Source of the DNA: Candidatus Liberibacter americanus str. Sao Paulo | GTDB taxonomy: Bacteria > Pseudomonadota > Alphaproteobacteria > Rhizobiales > Rhizobiaceae | Reading direction: 5' to 3' | Length of the DNA: 64,000 bases | NCBI RefSeq assembly: GCF_000496595.1 | Contig: NC_022793.1 | Span: 310,001-374,000 of the forward strand | Shown: one piece after another, positions 28,859-38,396 of the stretch | How the letters are laid out: each line of letters opens with the position of its first letter | Position numbering within the stretch: the stretch's first letter is position 1 | Notes under the pieces: model-generated | The model's input: only the letters and a program-made list of their open reading frames with translations | Databases searched by the model: none | What the model was told of the DNA's origin: nothing | Made by a program: the position numbers and the translations under genes

Positions 28859-30631
28859 TTAACGTCCGAATAGTTTTTCTATATCAGATAATTTAAGTTT
28901 AATAAAAGTTGGACGTCCATGATTACATTGACTGCTATTAGGATTTTTTTCCATTTGTCTTAATAGTTCATTCATTTCGTTAATTTGCATTTTTCTACCT
29001 GAACGAATAGATGTATAGCATGCTATAGTTGCAATTATTTTTTCTATTTTATCAGTTAAGCTATGGATTGTATTATTTGCTATGATTTCACTAAAAATAT
29101 CTTGAAATAATTGTGATACATCTTTCTTGGGAATAATGAGGGGTATTTCTCTAATAGCAATGGCATTAGGACCAAAACGTTCAACAGCTATTCCTAATCT
29201 ATTTAGAGTATCTGTATGTCCTATTATAAGGTCGCATTCTACCTCAGATAGGTCTATTATTTCTGGTATCAGCAGTATTTGTGAGGTGATTTTTTCATTA
29301 TAAAAATCTTGGCGCATTTTTTCAAAAACTAATCTTTCATGTGCCGCGTGTTGATCTACAATGATTAATTCATCATTATTTTGACTAATAATATAGTTTT
29401 TTTTTATCTGAGCACATGCCATTCCAAGGTATTGATGTGATGTTTGGATTGGTTTGACATTATTTTCATCAGCAAAATTATTTATATTATTATCCAATAA
29501 ATCTATAACTGAATTATTTTCATCACTAAATCTAAACTCTTGGTTTTCTGTTGTTATAATTTTAGGCTGAGATATGTAATTATTAAATTTTTCTGTATTT
29601 GATTTATGAAAAGATTTGATCATTTTATTAGATAGAACAGAAGAAGTAGCAATTCCATTATTGAAAATTGTTTCTTTGATGCTTTTAATAATAAAATTTC
29701 TTACCATGGATGGATTACGAAAACGTACATCAGATTTAGCAGGATGTACATTAACATCTACTTGTTGAGGATCAATTTCTATTAGTAAAACTATTACAGG
29801 ATAACGTTTTTGTGGAATACTTTCCGCATAAGATGATCTTATAGCTGAAAAAATAAGTTTATCTTGGATAATTCTACCATTAACGAAAACATATATTTGA
29901 TTAGGCTGACTTCTATTAAAAGTAGGAATTCCTGCATATCCTCGCAGGGCTATATCATGGGATATTTCATTTAATTCGATTGCGTTGTCAAGAAAATCTT
30001 TGCCTATAACTTGATATATACGTTCTTCAAAACTGCTAGCATCTATATTATAACGAGTATTTTTGTTAATTGAAAGTGTAAAGCGTATTGGAGAATGAGC
30101 AATTGCCATCCGTTTTATTAGGTCGGTTATTAAGTTGTTTTCTACCTGTTCACTTTTTAAAAAATTTAATCTTGCAGGTATTGTAAAAAAAAGATCACGT
30201 ACTTCTACTATAGTGCCTTTGTTCATTGCTACTGGATTAATATTAGAAATTTTATCTCCATTTACAGTAATCTGTGAACCTATTGTATTTATAGAAGATC
30301 TACTCATTAAGGTGAGATGAGCTACAGAACCAATTGAAGGGAGTGCTTCTCCTCTAAAGCCAAATGTTCGAATATTTGAAAAATCATCAAATATTTTTGA
30401 AGTACAATGGCGTTGTACTGCCATTTTTAGCTCTTCTGGCGTCATGCCACAACCATTATCAGAAATTTGGAAGAATGATTTTCCTCCGCCATAAGCAGAT
30501 GTTTCAATGCATGTTGATCCTGCATCGATGGAATTTTCAATTAATTCTTTGATAGCAATATATGGCCTCTCTATAACTTCACCAGCAGCGATTTGATTAA
30601 CTATTTTTTCGCATAATTTTCTAATTTTCAT
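28859..30631 (-). CDS. mutL: DNA mismatch repair protein MutL
   Basis: MutL couples mismatch recognition by MutS to strand incision. The 590-aa protein has the GHKL ATPase N-terminus: 'IAAGEVIERPYIAIKELIEN' (about 14-33), 'ISDNGCGMTPEEL' (about 56-68), 'FGFRGEALPSIGSV' (about 91-104). A low-complexity linker spans about 320-390. The C-terminal domain retains the metal-binding endonuclease motif DQHAAHERLVFE (DQHA(X)2E(X)4E), so it is likely an endonuclease MutL, as in other organisms lacking MutH. Intact despite a nine-base A/T run. Confidence 0.95.
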   Translation of the reverse strand: MKIRKLCEKIVNQIAAGEVIERPYIAIKELIENSIDAGSTCIETSAYGGGKSFFQISDNGCGMTPEELKMAVQRHCTSKIFDDFSNIRTFGFRGEALPSIGSVAHLTLMSRSSINTIGSQITVNGDKISNINPVAMNKGTIVEVRDLFFTIPARLNFLKSEQVENNLITDLIKRMAIAHSPIRFTLSINKNTRYNIDASSFEERIYQVIGKDFLDNAIELNEISHDIALRGYAGIPTFNRSQPNQIYVFVNGRIIQDKLIFSAIRSSYAESIPQKRYPVIVLLIEIDPQQVDVNVHPAKSDVRFRNPSMVRNFIIKSIKETIFNNGIATSSVLSNKMIKSFHKSNTEKFNNYISQPKIITTENQEFRFSDENNSVIDLLDNNINNFADENNVKPIQTSHQYLGMACAQIKKNYIISQNNDELIIVDQHAAHERLVFEKMRQDFYNEKITSQILLIPEIIDLSEVECDLIIGHTDTLNRLGIAVERFGPNAIAIREIPLIIPKKDVSQLFQDIFSEIIANNTIHSLTDKIEKIIATIACYTSIRSGRKMQINEMNELLRQMEKNPNSSQCNHGRPTFIKLKLSDIEKLFGR

Positions 30632-30813
30632 AATACATTATTTGTGTAATATACATTTATTGATGTTTTAAATGTTATTTTAGTATTTTGTAGAATTTTT
30701 CCAAGGGTTAATCAATTAATTATAGTTTATCTCAATTTTTGTTTATATCGCTTATATAGAATTTATTTTTTCATAAAGTATAGGATTTATATAATAAAAA
30801 CTACAACTTTTTA

Positions 30814-31674
30814 TTATTTTTTTGTCTCAAGATCTATATTTTTTGAATAAATATTTGTGATTTGACAGAATTCTTCTACAGATAAATTTTCAGCTCTTAA
30901 AGTTGGTTCTATTCCCGCTTTTAGTAATAAATTTTCTCCTCCTAATACTTTTAAACTTTGTCTTAGTGTTTTTCTTCTTTTACTAAAGGCTTCTTGAGTT
31001 ACTTTTTTCAGATATTCTAGGTTACAATGAATAGGGGTTTGATTAGGGATGAAGTGAACTAGGCTTGATGTAATTTTAGGTGCAGGGAAAAAAGCCTGAG
31101 GAGGGATATCAAACATTATTCTAGATTTTGTCCTCCAATTAGTTAAGACACTTAATCTTCCATAATTATGATCATTTTGTTTAGATATTATTCGTTTTCC
31201 TACTTCTTTTTGAAACATAAGGGTCATTGATTCCCAAAAAGGTGGCCATATATGAGAAGTAATCCAATTGAATAATAATCTAGTTCCAATATTATATGGT
31301 AGATTTGCAATTATTCGAATAGGCGCTTCCATATTTGCAAATTGTTGTAAATCTATTTGCAAGGCATTGCCGTGTATTATTTCTAATTTATTTTGATATT
31401 TTGAAGCAATTTGTTCTAAAGGCGGTAAAAATTGTCGATCTTTTTCTATAACGATGACTTTTTTAGCTCCTAGTTCGAGGATAATTTGAGTTAAATTTCC
31501 TGGTCCAGGTCCTATTTCTATGACATTAACTCCACATAACGTACCTGTAGATTCTGCAATTTTCTTTAGTATATTAAAATCAATAAGGAAATTTTGCCCC
31601 ATCCTTCTATGAGGTATAATATTATGGCTAGCAATAGTATTTTTTAATGGTATTCTTTTATTTTTGATTATCAT
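30814..31674 (-). CDS. rsmA: 16S rRNA (adenine1518/1519-N6)-dimethyltransferase RsmA (KsgA)
   Basis: RsmA dimethylates two adjacent adenines near the 3' end of 16S rRNA. Motifs: MGQNFLID at the N-terminus, SAM-binding 'NVIEIGPGPGNLTQIILELG', catalytic NLPYNIGT (NLPY), and the C-terminal 'EAFSKRRKTLRQSLK'. The frame extends to 31749 inside pdxA, but those residues are not family-like. I place the start at ATG 31674 (286 aa), overlapping the pdxA end by 17 bases; ATG 31680 is equally possible because a repeat there offers two ATGs. Confidence 0.93.
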   Translation of the reverse strand: MIIKNKRIPLKNTIASHNIIPHRRMGQNFLIDFNILKKIAESTGTLCGVNVIEIGPGPGNLTQIILELGAKKVIVIEKDRQFLPPLEQIASKYQNKLEIIHGNALQIDLQQFANMEAPIRIIANLPYNIGTRLLFNWITSHIWPPFWESMTLMFQKEVGKRIISKQNDHNYGRLSVLTNWRTKSRIMFDIPPQAFFPAPKITSSLVHFIPNQTPIHCNLEYLKKVTQEAFSKRRKTLRQSLKVLGGENLLLKAGIEPTLRAENLSVEEFCQITNIYSKNIDLETKK

Positions 31675-32701
31675 TATCATTATCAATATCCAGATGTCCA
31701 AATTTTGCAGCCATTTGAAGGGCGGAGACGAGACTATCTTCTCGAGCAATTAGGTCTTTTGCTATATCAAAAGCAGTCCCGTGATCTGGTGATGTACGTA
31801 TAAAAGGCAGTCCGAATGTTATGTTAACCGTTTTATCAAAATCAAGTATCTTCACTGGGATAAGAGCTTGATCATGATACATGCATACAGCAACATCGTA
31901 ATTTTTTATGGCAGATAAATTAAACATGCTATCAGCTGGTAATGGTCCTAATACCTGCATATTTTCATTCCGCAATTGCTCAATAGCTGGTGATATTATT
32001 TTCTGCTCTTCAGATCCAATAGTATCATTTTCTCCTGCATGAGGATTGATACCAGCTATAGCAATTCGAGGGGAATTGATTCTGAAATATTTTTTCAACG
32101 CATCATCTACTGTACGACATGTTTCTATGATAAGTTGTTTTGATAAAGATTTACAAACATGTGAAAGCGGTATGTGTATTGTAACTGGGACGGTTCTTAA
32201 TCTAGGCCCGGCTAACATCATTACTGGTTTACAAGCTATGCCTGTTATTTTTTTTGATATTTCAGATAAAAATTCTGTATGTCCTGGAAATTCGAATTTT
32301 TCTTTATATAGAAGATACTTTGATATCGGATTTGTCACCATTGCTATCGCTTGTCTCGATATTGTAAGGTAAGCAGCTTTTTCAATATTGATAATAGTAT
32401 TGGATCCTGTTTCAGGATTAGGTATTCCTGTTCTGACTTTTAATCCACATGAAGAAGCTATAATTGGGAAGTATTTATCGAAAACCGCAACGGCATTTGC
32501 GCAATCTGTTTCATATATTGGAATATCTATATTAAGTTGCTTTGCTCTAAACATTAATATATCTGGATCTCCAATATAAATGAATGGAGGTACAGATAAT
32601 TTTTTGCGATTAAACCATGCTTTAATGGATATCTCAGGACCAATTCCTGCGGGATCTCCCTGAGTCAGGGCAACAGGCAATTTATTAAAAGATTCTTTCA
32701 T
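31658..32701 (-). CDS. pdxA: 4-hydroxythreonine-4-phosphate dehydrogenase PdxA
   Basis: PdxA oxidises 4-phosphohydroxy-L-threonine in pyridoxal phosphate synthesis. The 347-aa protein shows 'ALTQGDPAGIGPEISIKAW' (about 11-29), 'VTNPISKYLL', 'GHTEFLSEI', 'GINPHAGENDTIGSEE' (zinc ligand region) and 'MYHDQALIPVKILDF'. The C-terminus ends in a DNDNDN run produced by a hexanucleotide repeat that also encodes the rsmA start. In the conserved surA-pdxA-rsmA operon. Confidence 0.95.
   Translation of the reverse strand: MKESFNKLPVALTQGDPAGIGPEISIKAWFNRKKLSVPPFIYIGDPDILMFRAKQLNIDIPIYETDCANAVAVFDKYFPIIASSCGLKVRTGIPNPETGSNTIINIEKAAYLTISRQAIAMVTNPISKYLLYKEKFEFPGHTEFLSEISKKITGIACKPVMMLAGPRLRTVPVTIHIPLSHVCKSLSKQLIIETCRTVDDALKKYFRINSPRIAIAGINPHAGENDTIGSEEQKIISPAIEQLRNENMQVLGPLPADSMFNLSAIKNYDVAVCMYHDQALIPVKILDFDKTVNITFGLPFIRTSPDHGTAFDIAKDLIAREDSLVSALQMAAKFGHLDIDNDNDNQK
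31667..31690. repeat. Hexanucleotide tandem repeat ATTATC at the pdxA/rsmA junction
   Basis: Three perfect ATTATC units followed by one imperfect unit (AATATC). On the minus strand it reads GATAAT repeats, giving alternating Asp-Asn at the end of PdxA and two alternative in-frame ATG codons for RsmA. A change in unit number would keep both frames, since six is a multiple of three. Confidence 0.7.
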
Positions 32702-32714
32702 ACATTATATCCAT

Positions 32715-33659
32715 CTATTTATAGAATCTTATATGTGCATTTTTACGTATATTTTTAATATATTCTTCTTCATATTTTTCAATTTTTTTAGATATTTCTT
32801 GATAATTAATTTTTTCATTTAAAGCAAATTCGCCGCCTATATCTAGTTCATTGCAAATAGCAATATATTCTACTCCTGATTGTGTCATGTAAACATCAGT
32901 TGTATTATTACTTGCTTTTTTTATAAGATCTTGAACCTTAGGATTTAGATTTGTTTCTAAAATACGTTTTCCTTCTCCAACAGATACGTCTACCATCTTA
33001 GATGCGAATTCTTCTGCTTTACTACAGTCTTTCGGGAATTTAGCGCGTGAAGCTTCTGCTTCTTTTATTTTTTGTTTGATATAATCAGTATTATCACTTT
33101 TTTTATTGGGTATTACAAATGTTACTTCCTTTAAAATATATTCTTTTATTTTTATATCATTATTTATTTTTAGATTATTTGGATTTGTTTGCTTTATAGC
33201 ACTATTATTAAATCGAAAGTTTCTATTTATAAATTCATTCCAATATATTTGTACTGCAATGTATTCTTTAAAATGTTTTTCTCCAATTCCTTGAGTTTCT
33301 AACTTATTTATTAATTCGTTTATTGATAATCCGATATCTTTAGCTTTTTTCTCGAATAAATAATTGATAGCATTTTCATTAAATGCCAAACCATTTTTTT
33401 GCATTTCCTGTTTTTTTAAAGTTTCAATTATAAGTTCTTGTGTGGCTATCTTGTTAAGATCTCCGTTTACTTTCTCCATATTTAGAAAATTTATGCGTTT
33501 TGAAATATCACCATTGGTAATGGCATCTTCGTTAACTGTCATGTATATTTTTCTGGAAATAGCCCATGATTTATGTGTGACTGTAAATATTGTCGATGCA
33601 ATTAATAATACAATTAATTTTGAAATTTTTTTATTTTTAATATTTATTTTATATATCAT
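32715..33659 (-). CDS. SurA-like periplasmic peptidyl-prolyl isomerase/chaperone
   Basis: SurA helps outer-membrane proteins, notably LptD, cross the periplasm. The 314-aa protein has a signal peptide (hydrophobic residues about 14-32), an N-terminal SurA-type helical domain ('MTVNEDAITNGDISKRINFL', about 41-60) and a single diverged parvulin-like segment (about 170-290). It is shorter than E. coli SurA, which has two parvulin domains, but like the rhizobial form. Order lptF-lptG-lptD-surA-pdxA supports the call. Isomerase activity is not assured. Confidence 0.85.
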   Translation of the reverse strand: MIYKINIKNKKISKLIVLLIASTIFTVTHKSWAISRKIYMTVNEDAITNGDISKRINFLNMEKVNGDLNKIATQELIIETLKKQEMQKNGLAFNENAINYLFEKKAKDIGLSINELINKLETQGIGEKHFKEYIAVQIYWNEFINRNFRFNNSAIKQTNPNNLKINNDIKIKEYILKEVTFVIPNKKSDNTDYIKQKIKEAEASRAKFPKDCSKAEEFASKMVDVSVGEGKRILETNLNPKVQDLIKKASNNTTDVYMTQSGVEYIAICNELDIGGEFALNEKINYQEISKKIEKYEEEYIKNIRKNAHIRFYK

Positions 33660-33768
33660 TTCAATGTCTTATCTCCAATTTTTATATATCATTTTTTCGA
33701 AACTAATTTAGTCTTATAAAAGTAATATTTTATAGATTAAAAACATATAATTGAATATGCATTTAATA

Positions 33769-35988
33769 TTAAATGTTATTGATACCTCCTATAGTTCTCA
33801 ATGATAAATCTGCTCTAATTCTATAATCTTGCATTGTTTTTGAATTGTTTTCATAGACAATATTAAATGTAGTACAGTCATTATGATAAGATAATCCGAT
33901 AGAATGTCCAATTATCTTCCCTGAATCTTTCGTATTCCATCCTAATGATGCCTTTGTAGAAAAGTTGTCATTTATTTTTAATTTCATTTCTGATTTAATA
34001 ATGCTGATAGGATCATTAATCGTCAAATTCGAGTTTTTTGGCATATATGAGTGGTTTATATTCCATTCTAATGCATCAGATATGTAATTAATATTTACGT
34101 CACTACGACGCAATGTGAAATCTTCTCTATTAATTAAAGCTTGGGTAGATAACATTAAATTAGAAGGTGTAGATAAACTTATTGCTCCAACATAGTCAGA
34201 TTTATTATCTTCCAGTCCTGAGTTTATTGCCACTCCAATATCATCTTTAAACGCAAAAGAGTTTTTCCCCGCTAGGTGTATTGACTGTCCTATTAAAGCG
34301 TTAATTATTAAGGAATTATTCTTTAAGTTTCCCACGTATCTAATTCCTATGTTAGTGCGAGTTCCTCCTTCAATGCGGTCGAAACCGGAGAATTTATTTC
34401 TGCTGAATATAGATGCAGAATTTAACACCAGACTTTTTGAATCTTCATTAGGGATATCTTGCATATTTATTTCATCGTTACTTAAATATAATTGAGTTAT
34501 TCCTTCAAAAATATGCCTTGACTTATCTGTGATAGCGACAACTGGATACCTTGCTTCTAATCCTGTTGTAAACATGCCACGTGCTATCAATTCATTATTT
34601 CTTGTCATGTTTTTATCCAATGAAAGATAATGTATATCTCCTCTTAAACTTATTAGAGGTATGAACATTGTTCCAAGTGGCCCTATAAGTTTTTGTTTCC
34701 ATTCTGTTTCTAATGTTAATCTGTTGTTTAAATAGCTATAACTAGTAGGTGATGTTTTTTTATCTATAATATATTTATCTTTTTTAGATAATGCAGTAAT
34801 ATTACCAGTAAGAGATAGCTCTCCCCCAACTAAAGACTTCGGTTCTAAATATTTGTAATCTATTGAAGGCAGTATATAATATTTATGAATATATGGCGAT
34901 TTTTCGTCATTATGTGATAAACTTATACCTATATTGTTTTTTCTCCCAATACCATTGATATAGATTTCGTTATCTTGTTTTGTCTTATTTAATATTTCTA
35001 AATTTTTGTCAAAATAGTTGATATTAGCTTGTAGATTACTATTCCATCCTAAAATCCATTGAGGCGTTAATTGGAATTCTGCTATTGATGATATGTTTGC
35101 TTCATCATATTTTTTATCCTGCATTTTAGGATAAAACCAATACATATAAGATGCATTCAATATATGTTTCCCGATCGCAAAGCGTTTTCTAAGCTCCAGT
35201 TCACTTAGAATTCCCATATTGCTCTGAGGACTAAGTGTAAAAGTAGCATCAGAACTTTTGGATATGACTATATGATAGGGGATTGAAACAATAAATATTT
35301 TATCTGATGGACTGTATGATAATCTTGGGATAAGAAATCCTGTTTTGCGTTTTACTGTTTCATCTGGAATCTCAATAAAAGGAAGATATGCGACTGGTAT
35401 AGATAAAAATTCTAGGTATGCTTTTTCCATACGTATATTGTGTTCTTTTTTATTGAGTATAGTTTTCTTGGATTTTATTATCCAGAATGGATGGAAACTT
35501 GTTTTTGTATCACAACTAGAACATGCAGTATAAGTTCCTTGATTAAAAATTGTTATAATTCCATCTATTAATTTCGCACTTTTAGCAGAAATATAGGTTT
35601 TATCTGGAGTGTCGATTGTTATTTCTTTGATGATTCCATTTTTAAAATCATCAGTTATATCAAGGTTTTTTACATATATTTGATATTTATTAGAATCAAT
35701 TAGTTTAATGTTTCCACTAGCTATAATTCTCTTAGTATTGTGATTAAATGTTACTTTATCAGCAGATATATGATATCTATCGTATTCTATTTTCACATTT
35801 CCTATGGCAATTGTAGTATTCATTGAAGGATTATGAATTATTTTTTCGGAAGATATTAATACATTAGAATAATTGTTATTTGATTTAATTTCTTTTTGTT
35901 TGGATATATCTTCTTTTTTTTTTGCGAATATTTCAACAAAAGATAGAAATACTATTATAACTGATAAACCTATATAATGGTATTTCAT
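33769..35988 (-). CDS. lptD: LPS-assembly outer-membrane protein LptD
   Basis: LptD is the outer-membrane beta-barrel that inserts lipopolysaccharide into the outer leaflet. The protein (739 aa from ATG 35988) has a signal peptide, an N-terminal OstA/LptA-like jellyroll ('YHISADKVTFNHNTKRIIAS', about 70-90), a paired CSSC-type cysteine site ('TACSSCDTKTSFHPF'), the 'PYLPF-like' VAYLPFIEIPDETVKRKTGF segment and a long C-terminal barrel. ATG 35997 is in frame, but GAGG lies directly against it and nine bases before 35988. A run of ten A (35914-35923, minus strand) follows the signal peptide without breaking the frame. Confidence 0.93.
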   Translation of the reverse strand: MKYHYIGLSVIIVFLSFVEIFAKKKEDISKQKEIKSNNNYSNVLISSEKIIHNPSMNTTIAIGNVKIEYDRYHISADKVTFNHNTKRIIASGNIKLIDSNKYQIYVKNLDITDDFKNGIIKEITIDTPDKTYISAKSAKLIDGIITIFNQGTYTACSSCDTKTSFHPFWIIKSKKTILNKKEHNIRMEKAYLEFLSIPVAYLPFIEIPDETVKRKTGFLIPRLSYSPSDKIFIVSIPYHIVISKSSDATFTLSPQSNMGILSELELRKRFAIGKHILNASYMYWFYPKMQDKKYDEANISSIAEFQLTPQWILGWNSNLQANINYFDKNLEILNKTKQDNEIYINGIGRKNNIGISLSHNDEKSPYIHKYYILPSIDYKYLEPKSLVGGELSLTGNITALSKKDKYIIDKKTSPTSYSYLNNRLTLETEWKQKLIGPLGTMFIPLISLRGDIHYLSLDKNMTRNNELIARGMFTTGLEARYPVVAITDKSRHIFEGITQLYLSNDEINMQDIPNEDSKSLVLNSASIFSRNKFSGFDRIEGGTRTNIGIRYVGNLKNNSLIINALIGQSIHLAGKNSFAFKDDIGVAINSGLEDNKSDYVGAISLSTPSNLMLSTQALINREDFTLRRSDVNINYISDALEWNINHSYMPKNSNLTINDPISIIKSEMKLKINDNFSTKASLGWNTKDSGKIIGHSIGLSYHNDCTTFNIVYENNSKTMQDYRIRADLSLRTIGGINNI

Positions 35989-35989
35989 G

Positions 35990-37072
35990 TCAACCATCCT
36001 CTTTTCTAAGAAGCGTTAATATACTTAGAGATATTGTAGAAATTATAGGAATTGATGCCGATGCTGTAGGAATTAGAATTCCGTTTTTGCCGAATGATTT
36101 CATAATTATTAATGTAGTATAAAGCATAAAACCAGAAATTATCCCATATATCATGGTAATTGTAAGTTTACCTGAACGGTTAAACTCTAAAGAAACAGAT
36201 GCTGCTATTAACGTCATTGCAATAAGCATAATAGGTGTTGTTATTAGAAAATAGAATTTTGTTTCTGATAGATTACTATTAAAAGTATTTGTTTTATCAG
36301 CATATATGATATTTTTTATATCATCATATAAGGAAACTGATTGTAATTTCCCATTAAATTGATCAAAAACGTCTATTTTGCTGAAGTAATTAATTATTAC
36401 CGAATCCATATATAAAGGATTAGATCCATGCTTGTAATTATTGACATTTTTTAATGTAATCATTTTATGATCGATAGTAGCATATTCAGCATTCTGCCTA
36501 ATTATTGAATAATCTTCCTTATTAATAGTAATGACTACAACATTTGATAAAATCTTTTCTTTTTCAGATATATTATCTGCGCTTATGAAGATTTCTTTTT
36601 GTTTATCTTTTATATGTGCCCAAGGAATAGTTACGTGTTTTTTTTCTTCTGCCCATTTTTTTACAATTGATCTTCCTACTTTTTCTCCATAAACTGCTAG
36701 TGGATTGATAATTAATACCATGCACATTCCTAATATAAAAGATCCTATTAAAAAAGGGCTAAGAAATTGCCATATAGAAATTCCCATAGCACGCGTAATA
36801 ACAGTTTCATTTTTTCTATTGATATTAAAAAAAGTTATCATATTGATAATCAATATAATGAAAGGAATAGTTTGTTGTATGATCAATGGTATGCGTGTTA
36901 ATACTAGCAATACACATTCATAGGAACTATATCCAGGAAGCCAATCCATTTGGCTCTTCATTTCATCCAGATCTATAACGAAAAGCAATATGATAATGCT
37001 TGATAGAAAATATACGGTAATTTTCATATAGTATTTGAAAAAATAACGCCATAAAATGCCTAATAGCATCAT
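35990..37072 (-). CDS. lptG: LPS export ABC transporter permease LptG
   Basis: LptG is one of two inner-membrane subunits that, with LptB ATPase, extract LPS and feed it to LptC. The 360-aa YjgP/YjgQ-family protein has two N-terminal helices ('YMKITVYFLSSIIILLFVID'), a third and fourth around residues 60-130, a periplasmic beta-jellyroll (about 140-260) and C-terminal helices. It lies second in the lptF-lptG-lptD block and its stop is two bases from the lptD ATG. Confidence 0.9.
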   Translation of the reverse strand: MMLLGILWRYFFKYYMKITVYFLSSIIILLFVIDLDEMKSQMDWLPGYSSYECVLLVLTRIPLIIQQTIPFIILIINMITFFNINRKNETVITRAMGISIWQFLSPFLIGSFILGMCMVLIINPLAVYGEKVGRSIVKKWAEEKKHVTIPWAHIKDKQKEIFISADNISEKEKILSNVVVITINKEDYSIIRQNAEYATIDHKMITLKNVNNYKHGSNPLYMDSVIINYFSKIDVFDQFNGKLQSVSLYDDIKNIIYADKTNTFNSNLSETKFYFLITTPIMLIAMTLIAASVSLEFNRSGKLTITMIYGIISGFMLYTTLIIMKSFGKNGILIPTASASIPIISTISLSILTLLRKEDG

Positions 37073-37099
37073 ATTATCTCCATATTGAGATTTCTTTTA

Positions 37100-38167
37100 C
37101 TATATTTTTGTATGTTTTTTTATCATCATACATAGTACTACTATGAATGTACAAGCGAAGAACGAATATAATATTGGAATATAAGAATAGTTATTTGCAA
37201 TATTTGATGATATATATACGCTAGCCCAAAAAAATCCAAAAGATAGTAAAAATGATATAAATATAGGATGTAATCTTGATCTATTACGCAGAGATCCACT
37301 TCTTTCTGTAGCTAATATCGTAATCATTCCAAATATTATAGGATATAACCAATTTGTTAGCCTTTGATGTAGCTCTGATCTATACTCATTTTTATCATCA
37401 GCATTATGATCCCAAAGAAATGAAAGACTTTGTTCTTTTGCTTTAGGATTTACTATAGGGATGGTTTTTATTGTCTCCATATCTGTACTATAGTAATCAA
37501 ATTTAGTTATTGATATATCTTTTGATTTTCGGTTCCTTTTATGTATCTCTCCTTTCTGTAATATTAGTGATTTATTTTCTAGATCTATTAGTCCTTTTTG
37601 AGCATAGTATATCTTATCTATCATACTATCGCGTGAATCAGCTATGAAAATTCCTTGCACTGTGTTGTCAGGGTAACGCTTGGCTATTTCTATGTAAAGA
37701 TTACTATTAATATGATTTAATGTATTTTCTTCAATGCGAGAAAATATAAGGTTAAATTGCGCTTGTGCGAGTATATTATTTATAGCTAATCTGCATTTTG
37801 GTTCTATAGTATTGCTTGATATGAATAATAGTATGCTCAAAAAAGCAGCAATAAATAGCACAGGTCTAATTAATATAACACGTGAAGTTCCTGTATTATC
37901 AATGATTAATAGTTCCGAATTATTATTCATATCTGTAAGGATTTGAGTTGCTGCTGTTATAAAACAAAAAGGAACTACTATTGGTATAATAGTCGGTAAA
38001 ATCATATATGATATTTTTAATAATATTATTATTGATTGTGTATTATTTGCAATAATATTGATATGATCCAATATTTGTACAGTCCATCCAATGAATATAA
38101 TAAATAATGACGATATTATTAAATATCTAGATATGCGACGGTATATGTAAAATTCAAATAATTTCAT
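37100..38167 (-). CDS. lptF: LPS export ABC transporter permease LptF
   Basis: LptF is the partner of LptG in the LptB2FG transporter. The 355-aa protein has the YjgP/YjgQ layout: helices near residues 15-35, 45-70 ('ISYMILPTIIPIVVPFCFIT') and 95-120, a periplasmic domain containing 'IFIADSRDSMIDKIYYAQKG', and C-terminal helices. 'LHQRLTNWLYPIIFGMI' is a typical LptF segment. It is the first gene of the block and is divergent from pepA. Confidence 0.9.
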   Translation of the reverse strand: MKLFEFYIYRRISRYLIISSLFIIFIGWTVQILDHINIIANNTQSIIILLKISYMILPTIIPIVVPFCFITAATQILTDMNNNSELLIIDNTGTSRVILIRPVLFIAAFLSILLFISSNTIEPKCRLAINNILAQAQFNLIFSRIEENTLNHINSNLYIEIAKRYPDNTVQGIFIADSRDSMIDKIYYAQKGLIDLENKSLILQKGEIHKRNRKSKDISITKFDYYSTDMETIKTIPIVNPKAKEQSLSFLWDHNADDKNEYRSELHQRLTNWLYPIIFGMITILATERSGSLRNRSRLHPIFISFLLSFGFFWASVYISSNIANNYSYIPILYSFFACTFIVVLCMMIKKHTKI

Positions 38168-38396
38168 AATATTATTGTAAGTATGTATTATTTTCTTTAT
38201 TAGTTAATATGTGTATTAAAAAAAATAATGGTAAGTATTGTAGATGTTCTCATATAAAATTATAATCGGAAATAGTTTATATAATACTTAATTGTATATA
38301 TAAGCCGATATATTTTAACTAAATTTTTTTTAAAATTTATATTTATTTGTTTAATTATCGCAATTATTTACAGATAGAAAAGGAAAGTTAAATATC
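38168..38396. promoter_or_regulatory. Divergent promoter region, lptF / pepA
   Basis: 229 bases between two genes read away from each other, so promoters for both the lptFGD-surA-pdxA-rsmA operon and the pepA-holC operon must lie here. I cannot assign boxes confidently in this AT-rich sequence. Confidence 0.4.
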
